Assembly: GCF_002197815.1 (NCBI RefSeq)
Contig: NZ_NIUB01000005.1
Span: 108,266 to 172,265, forward strand
Direction: 5' to 3'
Source of the DNA: Pseudomonas oleovorans subsp. oleovorans
Lineage (GTDB): Bacteria > Pseudomonadota > Gammaproteobacteria > Pseudomonadales > Pseudomonadaceae
DNA: 64,000 nt
Part shown: positions 47,313 to 62,542 of the stretch, piece after piece
Position numbering within the stretch: position 1 is the first letter of the stretch
Layout: every line of letters begins with the position of its first letter
The notes under the pieces: model-generated
What the model was told of the DNA's origin: nothing
What the model saw: only the letters and a program-made list of their open reading frames with translations
The model's database searches: none
Program-made: the position numbers and the translations under genes

Positions 47313-47344
47313 CAAAGCCCCACCAGCGAACTGACGGGGCTTTG
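47313..47344 (-). terminator. first hairpin after rpoC
   Basis: CAAAGCCCC and GGGGCTTTG form a 9-bp stem starting just below the rpoC stop; the U-run after it is poor, so it may act together with 47272-47303. Confidence 0.65.
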
Positions 47345-47346
47345 AC

Positions 47347-51546
<4,200 letters not shown>

Positions 51547-51609
51547 GGCCTTTCCTCCTGGCGGAGCGGGCAGCGGGCTGGGTTAGCCCCGCTGCCGATT
51601 CACGTCGTG

Positions 51610-54600
51610 TTATTCGGTTTCCAGATCGATATCGATGCCGAGCGAACGGATCTCTTTGATCAGTACGTTGAAGGACTCGGGCATGCCCGGCTCCATACGG
51701 TGATCGCCATCCACGATGTTCTTGTACATCTTGGTACGGCCGTTCACATCGTCCGACTTCACGGTCAGCATTTCCTGCAGGGTGTAGGCGGCGCCATAGG
51801 CTTCCAGTGCCCAGACCTCCATCTCCCCGAAGCGCTGACCACCGAACTGCGCCTTACCACCCAGCGGCTGCTGGGTAACCAGGCTGTAGGAACCAGTGGA
51901 ACGGGCGTGCATCTTGTCGTCCACCAGGTGGTTCAGTTTAAGCATGTACATGTAGCCGACGGTGGTCGGACGCTCGAACTGGTTACCGGTACGACCGTCG
52001 AACAGGCGCATCTGGCCGCTCTCCGGCAGATCGGCCAGCTTCAGCATGGCCTTGATCTCGGTTTCCTTGGCGCCGTCGAACACGGCAGTCGCCATCGGCA
52101 CACCGCCTTTGAGGTTCTTCGCCAGCTCGAGGATCTCGGTATCGGAGAACTCGTCGAGGTTTTCCTGACGGCCACCGATCTCGTTGTAGATCTCGTTGAG
52201 GAACTTGCGCAGTTCGGCGATCTTGCGCTGCTCTTCGAGCATGCGGTTGATCTTCTCACCCAGGCCCTTAGCCGCGAGGCCCAGGTGGGTCTCGAGAATC
52301 TGACCGACGTTCATACGCGACGGTACGCCCAGCGGGTTCAGGACGATATCGACCGGAGTACCGTTGGCATCGTGCGGCATGTCTTCGACCGGCATGATCA
52401 CCGAGACCACACCCTTGTTACCGTGACGACCGGCCATCTTGTCACCCGGCTGGATGCGACGGCGGATAGCCAGGTAGACCTTGACGATCTTCAGTACGCC
52501 CGGAGCGAGGTCGTCGCCCTGCTGCAGCTTGCGCTTCTTGTCTTCGAACTTGTCGTCGAGCATCTGACGGCGGTCGGAGATGTAGGCCTGGGCCTTCTCC
52601 AATTGCTCGTTCAGGGCGTCGTCAGCCATGCGCAGTTTGAACCACTGGCCACGCTCGAGACCGTCGAGGAACTCATCGGTGATCGCAGTGCCTTTCTTCA
52701 GACCAGCGCCGCCTTCGGCGATGGCGCCAACCAACGCCGAACGCAGACGCTCGAAGGTCGCACCCTCGACGATGCGGAACTCTTCGTTCAGGTCCTTGCG
52801 GATCTCGTCCAGTTGCTGCTTCTCGATCGCCAGAGCACGGCTGTCACGCTCGACGCCGTCACGGGTGAAGACCTGTACGTCGATAACGGTACCCTTGGTG
52901 CCGGTCGGCACGCGCAGAGAGGTGTCCTTAACGTCGGACGCCTTCTCACCGAAGATCGCACGCAGCAGCTTCTCTTCCGGAGTCAGCTGGGTCTCGCCTT
53001 TCGGGGTGACCTTACCAACCAGGATGTCGCCCGGGCCGACTTCGGCGCCGACGTAAACGATACCGGCTTCGTCCAGCTTGTTCAGAGCAGCTTCACCCAC
53101 GTTCGGGATGTCAGAGGAGATTTCCTCTGGGCCGAGCTTGGTGTCACGCGCCACGCAGGTCAGTTCCTGGATGTGGATGGTGGTGAAGCGGTCTTCCTGA
53201 ACCACGCGCTCGGACAGGCAGATGGAGTCTTCGAAGTTGAAGCCGTTCCACGGCATGAACGCGACACGCATGTTCTGACCCAGCGCCAGTTCACCCATGT
53301 CGGTGGACGGGCCGTCGGCCATGATGTCGCCACGCGAAACCTGATCCCCCTTGCTCACCAGCGGACGCTGGTTGATGCAGGTGTTCTGGTTGGAGCGGGT
53401 GTACTTGGTCAGGTTGTAGATGTCGACACCAGCTTCGCCGGTTTCGACTTCGTTGTCATTGACGCGAACCACGATACGGCTGGCATCGACCGAGTCGATC
53501 ACGCCGCCACGACGGGCCACGACGCAGACGCCGGAGTCACGAGCGACGTTGCGCTCCATGCCGGTACCTACCAGCGGCTTGTCGGCGCGCAGGGTCGGTA
53601 CAGCCTGACGCTGCATGTTCGAACCCATCAGCGCACGGTTAGCGTCGTCGTGCTCGAGGAACGGAATCAACGAGGCAGCGACGGAAACGACCTGCTTCGG
53701 CGAGACGTCCATCAGGGTCACGTCTTCCGGTGCCTTGACGGTGAATTCGTTGAGGTGACGCACGGCTACCAGCTCATCGACCAGCTCGCCCTTGTCGTTA
53801 AGGGTGGCGGAAGCCTGCGCGATCACGTGATCGGCTTCTTCGATGGCGGACAGGAACACGATCTCGTCGGTGACCTTGCCTTCCTTGACCACGCGGTACG
53901 GGCTCTCCAGGAAGCCGTACTGGTTGGTGCGGGCGTAGGCCGCCAGGGAGTTGATCAGACCGATGTTCGGACCTTCCGGCGTTTCGATCGGGCACACGCG
54001 CCCATAGTGAGTCGGGTGTACGTCGCGGACCTCGAAGCCTGCGCGCTCACGAGTCAGACCACCTGGGCCGAGTGCGGAAACTCGGCGCTTGTGGGTGATC
54101 TCGGACAGCGGGTTGTTCTGATCCATGAACTGCGAGAGCTGGCTGGAACCGAAGAACTCCTTCACCGCCGCCGCAACCGGCTTGGCGTTGATCAGGTCTT
54201 GCGGCATCAGGCCTTCGCTTTCGGCCATCGACAGGCGTTCCTTGACCGCACGCTCTACGCGCACCAGGCCAACACGGAACTGATTCTCGGCCATTTCGCC
54301 GACGCAACGAACGCGGCGGTTACCGAGGTGGTCGATGTCATCGACGATGCCCTTGCCGTTACGGATGTCGACCAGAGTCTTCAGTACGGCAACGATGTCT
54401 TCCTTGCTCAGTACGCCCGAACCTTCGATCTCGGTACGACCGATACGACGGTTGAACTTCATGCGGCCAACGGCGGACAGATCGTAACGCTCGGCGCTGA
54501 AGAACAGGTTGTTGAACAGGGTCTCGGCGGCATCCTTGGTTGGCGGCTCGCCAGGACGCATCATGCGGTAGATCTCGACCAGCGCTTCCAGCTGATTGGT

Positions 54601-55683
54601 GGTGCTGTCGATCTTCAGGGTGTCGGAGATGAACGGACCGCAGTCGATGTCGTTGGTGTACAACGTCTCGAAACGCACAACCTGAGCCTTGGCCATCTTG
54701 GCCAGCAGGTCGGCGGTCAGCTCGGTGTTGCATTCGGCGATGATCTCGCCGGTAGCCGGGTGCACGATGGCCTTGGCAGTGGTACGGCCAATGACGTAAT
54801 CGAGCGGAACTTCCAGCTCCTTGATGCCAGCCTTGTCCAGCTGATTGATGTGACGGGCAGTGATACGACGGCCCTGCTCCACGATCACTTTGCCGCTGGC
54901 GTCCTTGATGTCCAGGACCGCGACTTCACCGCGCAGACGCTGCGGAACCAGCTCCAGGCTCAGGCTCTCGCCCTTCACATGGAAGACGTTGGTGTCATAG
55001 AAGGCATCCAGCACTTCCTCAGTGCTGTAACCCAGCGCGCGCAGCAGGACAGAAGCCGGCAGTTTGCGGCGACGGTCGATACGCACGAATACCGCGTCCT
55101 TCGGATCGAACTCGAAGTCCAGCCAGGAACCGCGGTAAGGAATGATGCGAGCGGAGTACAGCAGCTTGCCCGAGCTGTGGGTCTTGCCACGATCGTGATC
55201 GAAGAACACGCCTGGCGAACGGTGCAGCTGGGACACGATGACGCGCTCGGTACCGTTGATGACGAAGGTACCGTTCTCGGTCATGAGCGGAATCTCGCCC
55301 ATGTACACTTCTTGCTCTTTGATGTCCTTGATCGCTTTGTTCGACGATTCTTTGTCGAAAATGATCAGGCGCACTTTCACACGCAGCGGCACGGCGAAGG
55401 TCACGCCACGCAGGACGCACTCCTTGACGTCGAATGCCGGCTCGCCCAGGCGATAGCCGACGTACTCCAGGGCAGCGTTGCCGGAGTAGCTGATGATCGG
55501 GAATACCGATTTGAAGGCCGCATGCAGGCCGATGTCGCGGAATTGTTCCTTGCTCACCCCTTGCTGCAGGAATTCGCGATAGGAATCCAGCTGGATGGCC
55601 AGGAGGTAAGGCACATCCATGACATCCGGCAACTTGCTAAAGTCCTTGCGGATACGTTTTTTCTCAGTGTATGAGTAAGCCAT
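51610..55683 (-). CDS. rpoB: DNA-directed RNA polymerase subunit beta
   Basis: The 1357-residue beta subunit. The rifampicin region [45 protein letters not shown] (about 515-560) has the sensitive-type sequence. The C-terminal [13 protein letters not shown] near 1080 and [34 protein letters not shown] near 1265 are present. An open frame runs antisense along the full gene but is a codon-usage shadow. An attenuator-like terminator precedes the gene. Confidence 0.99.
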   Translation of the reverse strand: MAYSYTEKKRIRKDFSKLPDVMDVPYLLAIQLDSYREFLQQGVSKEQFRDIGLHAAFKSVFPIISYSGNAALEYVGYRLGEPAFDVKECVLRGVTFAVPLRVKVRLIIFDKESSNKAIKDIKEQEVYMGEIPLMTENGTFVINGTERVIVSQLHRSPGVFFDHDRGKTHSSGKLLYSARIIPYRGSWLDFEFDPKDAVFVRIDRRRKLPASVLLRALGYSTEEVLDAFYDTNVFHVKGESLSLELVPQRLRGEVAVLDIKDASGKVIVEQGRRITARHINQLDKAGIKELEVPLDYVIGRTTAKAIVHPATGEIIAECNTELTADLLAKMAKAQVVRFETLYTNDIDCGPFISDTLKIDSTTNQLEALVEIYRMMRPGEPPTKDAAETLFNNLFFSAERYDLSAVGRMKFNRRIGRTEIEGSGVLSKEDIVAVLKTLVDIRNGKGIVDDIDHLGNRRVRCVGEMAENQFRVGLVRVERAVKERLSMAESEGLMPQDLINAKPVAAAVKEFFGSSQLSQFMDQNNPLSEITHKRRVSALGPGGLTRERAGFEVRDVHPTHYGRVCPIETPEGPNIGLINSLAAYARTNQYGFLESPYRVVKEGKVTDEIVFLSAIEEADHVIAQASATLNDKGELVDELVAVRHLNEFTVKAPEDVTLMDVSPKQVVSVAASLIPFLEHDDANRALMGSNMQRQAVPTLRADKPLVGTGMERNVARDSGVCVVARRGGVIDSVDASRIVVRVNDNEVETGEAGVDIYNLTKYTRSNQNTCINQRPLVSKGDQVSRGDIMADGPSTDMGELALGQNMRVAFMPWNGFNFEDSICLSERVVQEDRFTTIHIQELTCVARDTKLGPEEISSDIPNVGEAALNKLDEAGIVYVGAEVGPGDILVGKVTPKGETQLTPEEKLLRAIFGEKASDVKDTSLRVPTGTKGTVIDVQVFTRDGVERDSRALAIEKQQLDEIRKDLNEEFRIVEGATFERLRSALVGAIAEGGAGLKKGTAITDEFLDGLERGQWFKLRMADDALNEQLEKAQAYISDRRQMLDDKFEDKKRKLQQGDDLAPGVLKIVKVYLAIRRRIQPGDKMAGRHGNKGVVSVIMPVEDMPHDANGTPVDIVLNPLGVPSRMNVGQILETHLGLAAKGLGEKINRMLEEQRKIAELRKFLNEIYNEIGGRQENLDEFSDTEILELAKNLKGGVPMATAVFDGAKETEIKAMLKLADLPESGQMRLFDGRTGNQFERPTTVGYMYMLKLNHLVDDKMHARSTGSYSLVTQQPLGGKAQFGGQRFGEMEVWALEAYGAAYTLQEMLTVKSDDVNGRTKMYKNIVDGDHRMEPGMPESFNVLIKEIRSLGIDIDLETE

Positions 55684-55828
55684 CAGCGTTCCCCAGCTTG
55701 GTCACCTGCTTATTTGGTCAACGCCGGCGGCGGTGACCAGAAAATCGTGCAAACCCTCGGTTTGCAACCGCCTCTCGGGCGGGATTTCCCGGCTCCAGGC
55801 CAACTGACGAACAGTCGACCTAGAACGG

Positions 55829-55857
55829 AAAAAGGCCGGTGGCAAAAGCCACCAGCC
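55829..55857 (-). terminator. rplL-rpoB attenuator
   Basis: GGCTGGTGGC, loop TTTT, GCCACCGGCC followed by TTTTTCC on the minus strand, in the 220-base gap between rplL and rpoB. A partial terminator at this place sets the ratio of L7/L12 to RNA polymerase in E. coli. Confidence 0.88.
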
Positions 55858-55903
55858 ATCAGCCTTGTGCGAGTCGCGCGGGCTGTAGACGCAAGGTGCG
55901 AGC

Positions 55904-56272
55904 TTACTTGAGCTCGACCTTGGCGCCAGCTTCTTCCAGCTTCTTCTTGGCGTCTTCAGCAGCTTCTTTGCTCAGACCTTCAGCGATAACCTGAGGAGCG
56001 GTGTCGACCTTCTCCTTGGCTTCTTTCAGGCCCAGACCAGTCAGCTCGCGAACGGCCTTGATCACGTTCACTTTCTTGTCGCCAGCTTCGGCCAGAACAA
56101 CGTTGAACTCGGTCTGCTCTTCAACAGCAGCAGCGGCAGCAGCCGGGCCAGCGGCAACAGCAGCAGCAGCGGTAACGCCGAAGGTTTCTTCCATCGCTTT
56201 GATCAGCTCAACGATTTCCATAACGGATTTCTGGCCGATAGCTTCGATGATTTGCTCGTTAGTCAGAGACAT
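55904..56272 (-). CDS. rplL: 50S ribosomal protein L7/L12
   Basis: L7/L12 (122 residues): N-terminal dimer domain [33 protein letters not shown], Ala-rich hinge [15 protein letters not shown] near 35-50 and C-terminal domain [36 protein letters not shown], which recruits translation factors. The ATG at 56272 is used; the frame opens three codons earlier. Confidence 0.98.
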   Translation of the reverse strand: MSLTNEQIIEAIGQKSVMEIVELIKAMEETFGVTAAAAVAAGPAAAAAAVEEQTEFNVVLAEAGDKKVNVIKAVRELTGLGLKEAKEKVDTAPQVIAEGLSKEAAEDAKKKLEEAGAKVELK

Positions 56273-56352
56273 GACTATCAATTCCTGTATTGGGGTGACG
56301 GCCTACGCGACCATCAAATTAAACGTTTGATTTCGAAAGGGCTCACGCTGCC

Positions 56353-56853
56353 TTAGGCAGCAGCAGCTTCTTTCTGGTCGCGAATGGCTGCCAGGGTGCG
56401 AGCGAGTTTGCTGGTGGCGCCTTGAATAACGCTCATCAGCTGGGCGATGCCCTCGTCGCGGGTCGGCAGACTTGCCAGTACGTCGATCTGGTTTGCTGCG
56501 AGGTACTTGCCCTCGAACGCAGCTGCCTTGATCTCGAACTTGTCCTGACCCTTGGCGAACTCTTTGAACAGACGAGCAGCAGCGCCCGGGTGTTCGTTGG
56601 AGAAAGCGATCAGGGTCGGGCCTTTGAACACGTCGTTGAGCACGTCGAACTGAGTGCCTTCAACGGCGCGCTTGAGCAGGGTGTTACGCACGACTTTCAC
56701 GTACACACCAGCTTCGCGGGCCTCTTTACGGAGTCCGGTCATTGCGCCGACGGTCACGCCACGGGCATCAGCCACGACAGCGGACAGACCGGCTTTGGCA
56801 GCCTCGTTGACTTCAGCGACGATGGCCTTCTTGTCTTCGAGTTTAATTGCCAC
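56353..56853 (-). CDS. rplJ: 50S ribosomal protein L10
   Basis: L10 of 166 residues ([51 protein letters not shown]-terminal L12-binding helix [23 protein letters not shown]). The start is GTG (56851-56853) with CAGGAG upstream. The L10-L12 complex represses its own operon through the leader. Confidence 0.98.
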   Translation of the reverse strand: MAIKLEDKKAIVAEVNEAAKAGLSAVVADARGVTVGAMTGLRKEAREAGVYVKVVRNTLLKRAVEGTQFDVLNDVFKGPTLIAFSNEHPGAAARLFKEFAKGQDKFEIKAAAFEGKYLAANQIDVLASLPTRDEGIAQLMSVIQGATSKLARTLAAIRDQKEAAAA

Positions 56854-56879
56854 GGGTTTACTCCTGGTTTTTACCGTAT

Positions 56880-56990
56880 CGCCAAACCGAAGCTTGGCGG
56901 CGTTTTGGTGTCTGATTCGGTAACGAATCGGGAGCACCATCTGCGTAGGCCATCAGGCAAGCCTGACATTTAAAACGCGAGTCACCTACG
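56880..56990 (-). promoter_or_regulatory. candidate L10(L12)4-binding leader of rplJ
   Basis: The 211-base gap between rplA and rplJ folds on the minus strand into an enclosing CGTAGG/CCTACG stem (56990-56944) around a CAGGC/GCCTG hairpin. A GATTCGTTACCGAATC hairpin and a GGTGCTCC bulge region follow. This agrees in position and general shape with the L10 autoregulatory leader; detailed folding was not done. Confidence 0.5.
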
Positions 56991-57064
56991 GTCTTGGATA
57001 GCCCCCGCCAGGCAGGGACCCCAATCTTTCATGGCCGGCAGCACGCGGCTAACGGCCCAATCAC

Positions 57065-57760
57065 TTACGCGTCGAGCGAAGCCTGATCAATCATCAGACC
57101 CGGACCCATGGTGGTGCTCAGGGTCACACGCTTGACGTAGATGCCTTTCGAGGTCGACGGCTTCAGACGCTTGAGGTCAGACAGCAGGGCTTCCACGTTC
57201 TGCTTCAGCGCAGCGGCTTCAAAGCCGACCTTGCCAACGGAGGTGTGGATGATGCCGTTCTTGTCGGTACGGAAACGCACCTGACCAGCCTTGGCGTTCT
57301 TCACAGCGGTAGCGACGTCCGGAGTCACGGTGCCGACTTTCGGGTTCGGCATCAGACCGCGCGGGCCCAGAACCTGACCCAACTGGCCAACGACGCGCAT
57401 GGCGTCAGGGGAAGCGATGACCACGTCGTAGTTCAGATCGCCGGCCTTCATTTCGGCAGCCAGATCGTCCATACCGACTTTGTCGGCACCGGCAGCCAGG
57501 GCAGCTTCAGCGCCCGGACCTTGGGTGAACACGGCAACGCGTACGGTTTTGCCAGTGCCGTTCGGCAGAACGGTGGCGCCACGTACGACCTGATCGGATT
57601 TACGCGGGTCTACACCCAGGTTCACGGCGACATCGAAAGACTCGGTGAACTTGACGGCAGACAGTTCGGCCAGCAGGCTGGCAGCTTCTTCGAAGGTGTA
57701 GGCCTTGCCGGCTTCAACCTTGGCCGCAATGGCCTTTTGGCGCTTGGTCAACTTAGCCAT
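57065..57760 (-). CDS. rplA: 50S ribosomal protein L1
   Basis: L1 (231 residues; [93 protein letters not shown]) forms the mobile stalk at the E site and is the repressor of rplKA in E. coli. Its ATG shares a base with the rplK stop (TAATG). Confidence 0.98.
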   Translation of the reverse strand: MAKLTKRQKAIAAKVEAGKAYTFEEAASLLAELSAVKFTESFDVAVNLGVDPRKSDQVVRGATVLPNGTGKTVRVAVFTQGPGAEAALAAGADKVGMDDLAAEMKAGDLNYDVVIASPDAMRVVGQLGQVLGPRGLMPNPKVGTVTPDVATAVKNAKAGQVRFRTDKNGIIHTSVGKVGFEAAALKQNVEALLSDLKRLKPSTSKGIYVKRVTLSTTMGPGLMIDQASLDA

Positions 57761-58191
57761 TACACACCCTCCACGTTCAGGCCCATGCTACGAGCGGAGC
57801 CGGCGATGGTGCGCACGGCCGCTTCCAGATCAGCGGCAGTCAGATCAGCCTGCTTGGTCTTGGCGATCTCTTCCAGCTGAGCACGGGTAACGGTGCCTAC
57901 TTTGACGGTGTTCGGACGAGCGGAACCGCTGGTCAGGCCAGCGGCCTTCTTCAGCAGTACAGCAGCCGGGGTGCTCTTGGTTTCAAAGGTAAAGCTGCGG
58001 TCACTGTAAACAGTGATGATCACGGGAGTCGGCAGACCCGGCTCGACGCCTTGAGTCTTGGCGTTGAACGCCTTGCAGAATTCCATGATGTTCACGCCGT
58101 GCTGCCCCAGAGCGGGGCCGACGGGTGGTGACGGGTTTGCCTGACCGGCTTTAACCTGCAGCTTGATATAAGCCTGAATCTTCTTAGCCAT
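57760..58191 (-). CDS. rplK: 50S ribosomal protein L11
   Basis: L11 of 143 residues ([48 protein letters not shown]-terminal RNA-binding domain [23 protein letters not shown]), at the GTPase-associated centre and needed for stringent response. It is separated from nusG by a strong terminator. Confidence 0.98.
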   Translation of the reverse strand: MAKKIQAYIKLQVKAGQANPSPPVGPALGQHGVNIMEFCKAFNAKTQGVEPGLPTPVIITVYSDRSFTFETKSTPAAVLLKKAAGLTSGSARPNTVKVGTVTRAQLEEIAKTKQADLTAADLEAAVRTIAGSARSMGLNVEGV

Positions 58192-58263
58192 TAGCTACTC
58201 CAATTTCGGGTTCGAACGCCTGACGGCTCCCCGAGGTTACTTACGCATTTATCCCAGTGACGA

Positions 58264-58292
58264 CAAAACCCCGCAGCCTACGACTGCGGGGT
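58264..58292 (-). terminator. nusG terminator
   Basis: ACCCCGCAG, loop, CTGCGGGGT followed by TTTTG on the minus strand, 19 bases after the nusG stop. It separates secE-nusG from rplKA. Confidence 0.9.
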
Positions 58293-58310
58293 GAGGGATG
58301 CTTATGTCAG

Positions 58311-58844
58311 TTACGTTTTCTCGACCTGACTGAACTCCAGCTCGACCGGGGTGGAGCGCCCAAAAATGGTCACAGCAACCTGGATGCGGCTCTTTTCGTA
58401 ATTCACTTCTTCGACCACGCCACCGAAATCGGCGAACGGGCCATCGACAACTCGTACCATCTCGCCCGGCTCGAACAACGTCTTCGGCTTGGGCTTGTCG
58501 CCACTGTCGGCGACACGACGCAGAATGGCTTCAGCTTCTTTCTCGGTGATGGGCGCTGGCTTGTCGGCAGTACCCCCGATGAAGCCCATGACGCGCGGCG
58601 TATCCTTGATCAAGTGCCAAGTCGCCTCGTTCATTTCCATCTGCACTAGAACGTAGCCGGGGAAGAACTTGCGCTCACTCTTTCGCTTCTGACCATTGCG
58701 CATCTCGACCACTTCTTCAGTGGGAACGAGAATCTCGCCGAAATCATCTTCCATACCAGCCAGTTTCACGCGCTCGATGAGCGAGCGCATGACATGCTTC
58801 TCGTAACCCGAGTAAGCATGCACGACATACCAACGCTTAGCCAC
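58311..58844 (-). CDS. nusG: transcription termination/antitermination protein NusG
   Basis: NusG (177 residues) links RNA polymerase to Rho or to the ribosome. NGN domain: [34 protein letters not shown] domain: [54 protein letters not shown]. The start is GTG (58842-58844). It lies nine bases after secE. Confidence 0.98.
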   Translation of the reverse strand: MAKRWYVVHAYSGYEKHVMRSLIERVKLAGMEDDFGEILVPTEEVVEMRNGQKRKSERKFFPGYVLVQMEMNEATWHLIKDTPRVMGFIGGTADKPAPITEKEAEAILRRVADSGDKPKPKTLFEPGEMVRVVDGPFADFGGVVEEVNYEKSRIQVAVTIFGRSTPVELEFSQVEKT

Positions 58845-58853
58845 GAGACACCC

Positions 58854-59222
58854 TTAACCAACAATCAGGGAAATAAGCCAACCGAGCAGGGAGTCAAGCC
58901 CCCACAACAGCAGCGCCATCACCAGAACAACGGCAACCACGATCAGAGTGGTCTGAGTGGTTTCCTGGCGGGTCGGCCAGACAACCTTACGAATCTCGAC
59001 GCGTGCTTCTTTCAGCAACACTGCGAAAGATTGACCACGAGCAGTCTGAAATGCCACGAAAGCGGCAACACCACCCAGCACAACCAGACCCAGAACGCGA
59101 TACAGAACCGGCTCAGCAGAGAAGTACTGATTACCTACGACACCCACAACAACCAGGGCAGCGACAACCAGCCACTTGACCAGATCAAAGCGAGAGTCTT
59201 TGGCTTCAGCCTTAGCATTCAT
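58854..59222 (-). CDS. secE: preprotein translocase subunit SecE
   Basis: SecE of 122 residues, the long gammaproteobacterial type with three membrane helices (about 15-32, 42-60, 92-112). The conserved amphipathic segment LLKEARVEIRKVVWPTRQETTQTTLIV near 68-95 clamps SecY. The ATG at 59222 has GAGAGGATCCT-type spacing upstream; the frame continues into tRNA-Trp but that is not coding. Confidence 0.96.
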   Translation of the reverse strand: MNAKAEAKDSRFDLVKWLVVAALVVVGVVGNQYFSAEPVLYRVLGLVVLGGVAAFVAFQTARGQSFAVLLKEARVEIRKVVWPTRQETTQTTLIVVAVVLVMALLLWGLDSLLGWLISLIVG

Positions 59223-59264
59223 TCGAGAGGATCCTGTGAAAGACACGCCAAATTCGTTAGAAAA

Positions 59265-59340
59265 TGGCAGGTCAGGAGGGAATCGAACCCCCAACCTGCG
59301 GTTTTGGAGACCGCCGCTCTGCCAATTGAGCTACTGACCT
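59265..59340 (-). tRNA. trpT: tRNA-Trp (anticodon CCA)
   Basis: The minus strand reads AGGTCAGTAGCTCAATTGGC..., with anticodon loop CTCCAAA (CCA), T-loop GGTTCGATTCC and an encoded 3' CCA after discriminator G. Acceptor AGGTCAG pairs with CTGACCT. It lies between the tufB terminator and secE. Confidence 0.97.
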
Positions 59341-59350
59341 ATAACAAAAT

Positions 59351-59374
59351 CAGGCCGGCCATTATGCCGGCCTG
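59351..59374 (-). terminator. tufB terminator
   Basis: CAGGCCGGC, loop ATAATG, GCCGGCCTG followed by ATTTTGTTAT on the minus strand, 20 bases after tufB and ten bases before tRNA-Trp. Confidence 0.85.
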
Positions 59375-59393
59375 AAAGGGACAGATCAACCGA

Positions 59394-60587
59394 TTATTCG
59401 ATGATCTTGGCAACCACGCCGGCACCAACGGTACGACCGCCTTCGCGAATTGCGAAGCGCAGGCCGTCTTCCATGGCGATCGGCTTGATCAGGGTGACAA
59501 CCATCTTGATGTTGTCGCCCGGCATTACCATCTCAACGCCTTCCGGCAGTTCGCACGAACCGGTCACGTCAGTGGTACGGAAGTAGAACTGCGGACGGTA
59601 GCCCTTGAAGAACGGGGTGTGACGACCACCTTCTTCCTTGGACAGTACGTACACTTCTGCTTCGAACTTGGTGTGCGGCTTGATGGTGCCCGGCTTGGCC
59701 AGAACCTGACCACGCTCGACCTCATCACGCTTGGTGCCGCGCAGCAGCACGCCGCAGTTCTCACCAGCACGACCTTCGTCCAGCAACTTGCGGAACATCT
59801 CAACGCCGGTGCAGGTGGTTTTGGTGGTCGGACGCAGACCAACGATTTCGATTTCTTCCTGAACCTTGACGATACCGCGCTCAACACGACCGGTCACTAC
59901 AGTACCGCGGCCGGAGATCGAGAATACGTCTTCGATCGGCATCAGGAACGGCTTGTCGATGGCACGAACCGGCTCCGGAATGTAGGTATCCAGAGTCTCG
60001 ACCAGCTTCTTGACAGCGGTAGTGCCCAGCTCGTTGGTGTCTTCGCCGTTCAGAGCCATCAGCGCGGAGCCGATGATGATCGGAGTGTCGTCACCCGGGA
60101 AATCGTAGGTGCTCAGCAGGTCGCGAACTTCCATCTCGACCAGTTCCAGCAGCTCAGCGTCGTCAACCATGTCAGCCTTGTTCAGGAAGACAACGATGTA
60201 CGGTACGCCAACCTGACGGGACAGCAGGATGTGCTCACGGGTTTGCGGCATGGGGCCGTCGGCAGCCGAGCAGACCAGGATCGCGCCGTCCATCTGGGCA
60301 GCACCGGTGATCATGTTCTTCACGTAGTCGGCGTGGCCCGGGCAGTCAACGTGCGCGTAGTGACGAATGTTGGAGTCGTACTCTACGTGCGCGGTGTTGA
60401 TGGTGATACCACGAGCTTTTTCTTCCGGAGCGCTGTCGATCTTGTCGAAGTCAACCTTGGCCGAACCGAAAACTTCGGAGCAGACACGGGTCAGAGCAGC
60501 GGTCAGAGTGGTTTTACCGTGGTCAACGTGACCAATGGTGCCAACGTTGACGTGCGGTTTGTTACGTTCGAATTTCTCTTTAGCCAT
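59394..60587 (-). CDS. tufB: elongation factor Tu (copy B)
   Basis: Second EF-Tu gene, 397 residues, differing from tufA by one residue (Ile for Val, next to last). In this copy the start codon is ATG. It follows tRNA-Tyr, tRNA-Gly and tRNA-Thr on one transcript, as in the E. coli tufB operon. At DNA level the copies differ only near both ends, a sign of gene conversion. Confidence 0.99.
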   Translation of the reverse strand: MAKEKFERNKPHVNVGTIGHVDHGKTTLTAALTRVCSEVFGSAKVDFDKIDSAPEEKARGITINTAHVEYDSNIRHYAHVDCPGHADYVKNMITGAAQMDGAILVCSAADGPMPQTREHILLSRQVGVPYIVVFLNKADMVDDAELLELVEMEVRDLLSTYDFPGDDTPIIIGSALMALNGEDTNELGTTAVKKLVETLDTYIPEPVRAIDKPFLMPIEDVFSISGRGTVVTGRVERGIVKVQEEIEIVGLRPTTKTTCTGVEMFRKLLDEGRAGENCGVLLRGTKRDEVERGQVLAKPGTIKPHTKFEAEVYVLSKEEGGRHTPFFKGYRPQFYFRTTDVTGSCELPEGVEMVMPGDNIKMVVTLIKPIAMEDGLRFAIREGGRTVGAGVVAKIIE

Positions 60588-60671
60588 CTTGACCGTCTCC
60601 TATCGAAGAATTGAGCAAGCCATGCTGCCATTAAAACAAAGGCAGATACTTTCATATCTGCCTTCATTAGA

Positions 60672-60747
60672 TGGAGCTCATGAGCGGATTTGAACCGCTG
60701 ACCTCACCCTTACCAAGGGTGTGCTCTACCAGCTGAGCTACATGAGC
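60672..60747 (-). tRNA. tRNA-Thr (anticodon GGT)
   Basis: The minus strand GCTCATGTAGCTCAGCTGGT... has anticodon loop TTGGTAA (GGT), T-arm GCGGTTCAAATCCGC and an encoded CCA. Acceptor GCTCATG pairs with CATGAGC, discriminator U. Confidence 0.97.
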
Positions 60748-60773
60748 CAAACTCTGTTGCACCAACCACAAAC

Positions 60774-60847
<74 letters not shown>

Positions 60848-60871
60848 GGAGCTTGCAGCTCACGCTGAATC

Positions 60872-60956
<85 letters not shown>

Positions 60957-60969
60957 AAAGTGAGGCGGC

Positions 60970-60998
60970 ATTTTCTAGATCTGCCACCCTGCTGTCAA
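60970..60998 (-). promoter_or_regulatory. promoter of the tRNA-tufB transcript
   Basis: TTGACA, a 17-base spacer and GAAAAT on the minus strand, placing the transcription start about seven bases before tRNA-Tyr. Confidence 0.7.
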
Positions 60999-61097
60999 GC
61001 TTTTTCTCATTAAAATCTTGAGGTTAGCTACTTTGACAACATCTTCGTCGGGAACCAACTTTGACCACCCTGCGAAGCGGGCGCCATTCTATGCAAA

Positions 61098-61784
61098 CTA
61101 CTGGAGCAATGCAACGCCTTCACAAGGCATTAATTGATGCTGCAAACCAGCGAAGTCACCCGCGAGCCGACCAAGCAAAAATTCGTCAGCCAAGCGCCGA
61201 CTTTGCGGGGCTACACGCACCCAGAAACTGCGATGCGCACGCGAGAGCTCGCGAATCTGCGGCTCGTAACCCACATCCCGCAAACGCTGCATGACGCTAT
61301 TGGCCGAGTCGCGGCGGGGGAATATGCCGAGCGATATGCCATTCGCCAGCTCGCCCTGAGTGATGATGTAGCTATCGATACGGCGGGCCTGCAGTTCGCG
61401 CAACTGCCTCAGCGAGGCCTGACGGGAAGCCAGAGGCGGCAGATAAACCCAATACTCGAGCCCCGCTGCCGCATCGACACCGCGCACTTCAGCCTGTATG
61501 TCCAAACTCAATAGCCGCTGCTCCACAACCCTGGCCCTCGTCTCTTCTTCGAAACTCCCTAGATAGAGACAAACAGCCGCCTCAGGAGCAGCCGCATCAG
61601 CCGGCGTCGACGAATCTGCACGCGAGCGCGGCGCACCCGCCTCACTCAACAAACGGATATCTTTGCGCGCTGCCTGATAAGCACCTGCCGGAGCCACCTC
61701 TTTGGCACGCAAGGGGGCCTGCTGCTGATGCCAGACGTAATAGAAGGCGTTAAGCAGCAGGAGCAATAGCAGAATCCAGCGCAT
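61098..61784 (-). CDS. SPOR-domain protein
   Basis: A 228-residue inner-membrane protein with one N-terminal helix (RWILLLLLLLNAFYYVW, residues 2-18), a periplasmic linker and a SPOR-like region (CLYLGSFEEETRARVVEQRLLSLDIQAEVRGV near 73, YIITQGELANGISLGIFPRRDSANSVMQRLRDVGYEPQI near 140). SPOR domains bind peptidoglycan stripped of stem peptides at division sites. It follows coaX by eight bases and ends the birA-coaX operon. Confidence 0.82.
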   Translation of the reverse strand: MRWILLLLLLLNAFYYVWHQQQAPLRAKEVAPAGAYQAARKDIRLLSEAGAPRSRADSSTPADAAAPEAAVCLYLGSFEEETRARVVEQRLLSLDIQAEVRGVDAAAGLEYWVYLPPLASRQASLRQLRELQARRIDSYIITQGELANGISLGIFPRRDSANSVMQRLRDVGYEPQIRELSRAHRSFWVRVAPQSRRLADEFLLGRLAGDFAGLQHQLMPCEGVALLQ

Positions 61785-61792
61785 ACCTCGCC

Positions 61793-62542
61793 TCAGCTCA
61801 AGGGACAGGCGATAGCCAGCCCGACAAATACCAGATCAGGAACAACCTGCGCTCCCGGGACGACATCTCGCACCAAACCCGCATCGCCTCCAGTCAGGAA
61901 GACCTCGAAACCCTCAGGAAAACGAGCCTGCGCCTGCAGCAACTGCTCGACAACAAAACCACGCAACATCAATACGCACCCTCGCTCGACAGCCTCCGCA
62001 GTGGAGCGCCCAGGCTCCAGCTCATGCAGAGCGGCGAGAGCCACCTGCCGGTCGTAGCGAATACGCCGAGTGTGCGTACTCAACTGATCACGCATGAGCG
62101 GCAACCCTGGGCAAATGAAGCCGCCCAGGTGCATACCTGAGGCAGAAACGAAATCAGCGGTCACCGCTGTCCCGAGATCCACCACCAGACAAGCACGCCG
62201 CCCTAAATGATAGGCCCCCAGCACAGCCAACCAACGATCCAGACCAAGACGCCGGAAGTCTTCGTAACCGTTATGTACAGCCCCGACCCGACTGGCACAT
62301 TGAGCACAGACCGCATCCACCCCCAAGGACTCACGCAGACGTGCAACCAACAGCTCGGTCTCGGCGTCGCTACGCACACTGACCAAGCGACAGCGACTTA
62401 CCCGCAACTCAGGCGCAGCAGCCAACGACTCGAAGAGAGCGGCATCGGAGTCGACAACGCCAGCAAGCAGGCGCTGCGCTCCATCCACGGAAATCACCCG
62501 CCACTTGATAAAGCTATTACCGCAGTCGAGCTCAAGAATCAT
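61793..62542 (-). CDS. coaX: type III pantothenate kinase
   Basis: CoaX (249 residues) performs the first step of coenzyme A synthesis and is insensitive to feedback. ASKHA-fold motifs: [16 protein letters not shown] (phosphate loop), [34 protein letters not shown] near 97-130, and [22 protein letters not shown] near 138. It overlaps birA by 11 bases. Pseudomonas uses this type instead of the E. coli CoaA. Confidence 0.95.
   Translation of the reverse strand: MILELDCGNSFIKWRVISVDGAQRLLAGVVDSDAALFESLAAAPELRVSRCRLVSVRSDAETELLVARLRESLGVDAVCAQCASRVGAVHNGYEDFRRLGLDRWLAVLGAYHLGRRACLVVDLGTAVTADFVSASGMHLGGFICPGLPLMRDQLSTHTRRIRYDRQVALAALHELEPGRSTAEAVERGCVLMLRGFVVEQLLQAQARFPEGFEVFLTGGDAGLVRDVVPGAQVVPDLVFVGLAIACPLS

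Noticed and set aside
51607..55674. 1355-codon open frame antisense to the whole of rpoB
   Set aside because: It is in the same codon register as rpoB, so stops would require sense TTA, CTA or TCA codons, which highly expressed Pseudomonas genes avoid. The translation has no recognisable domain.
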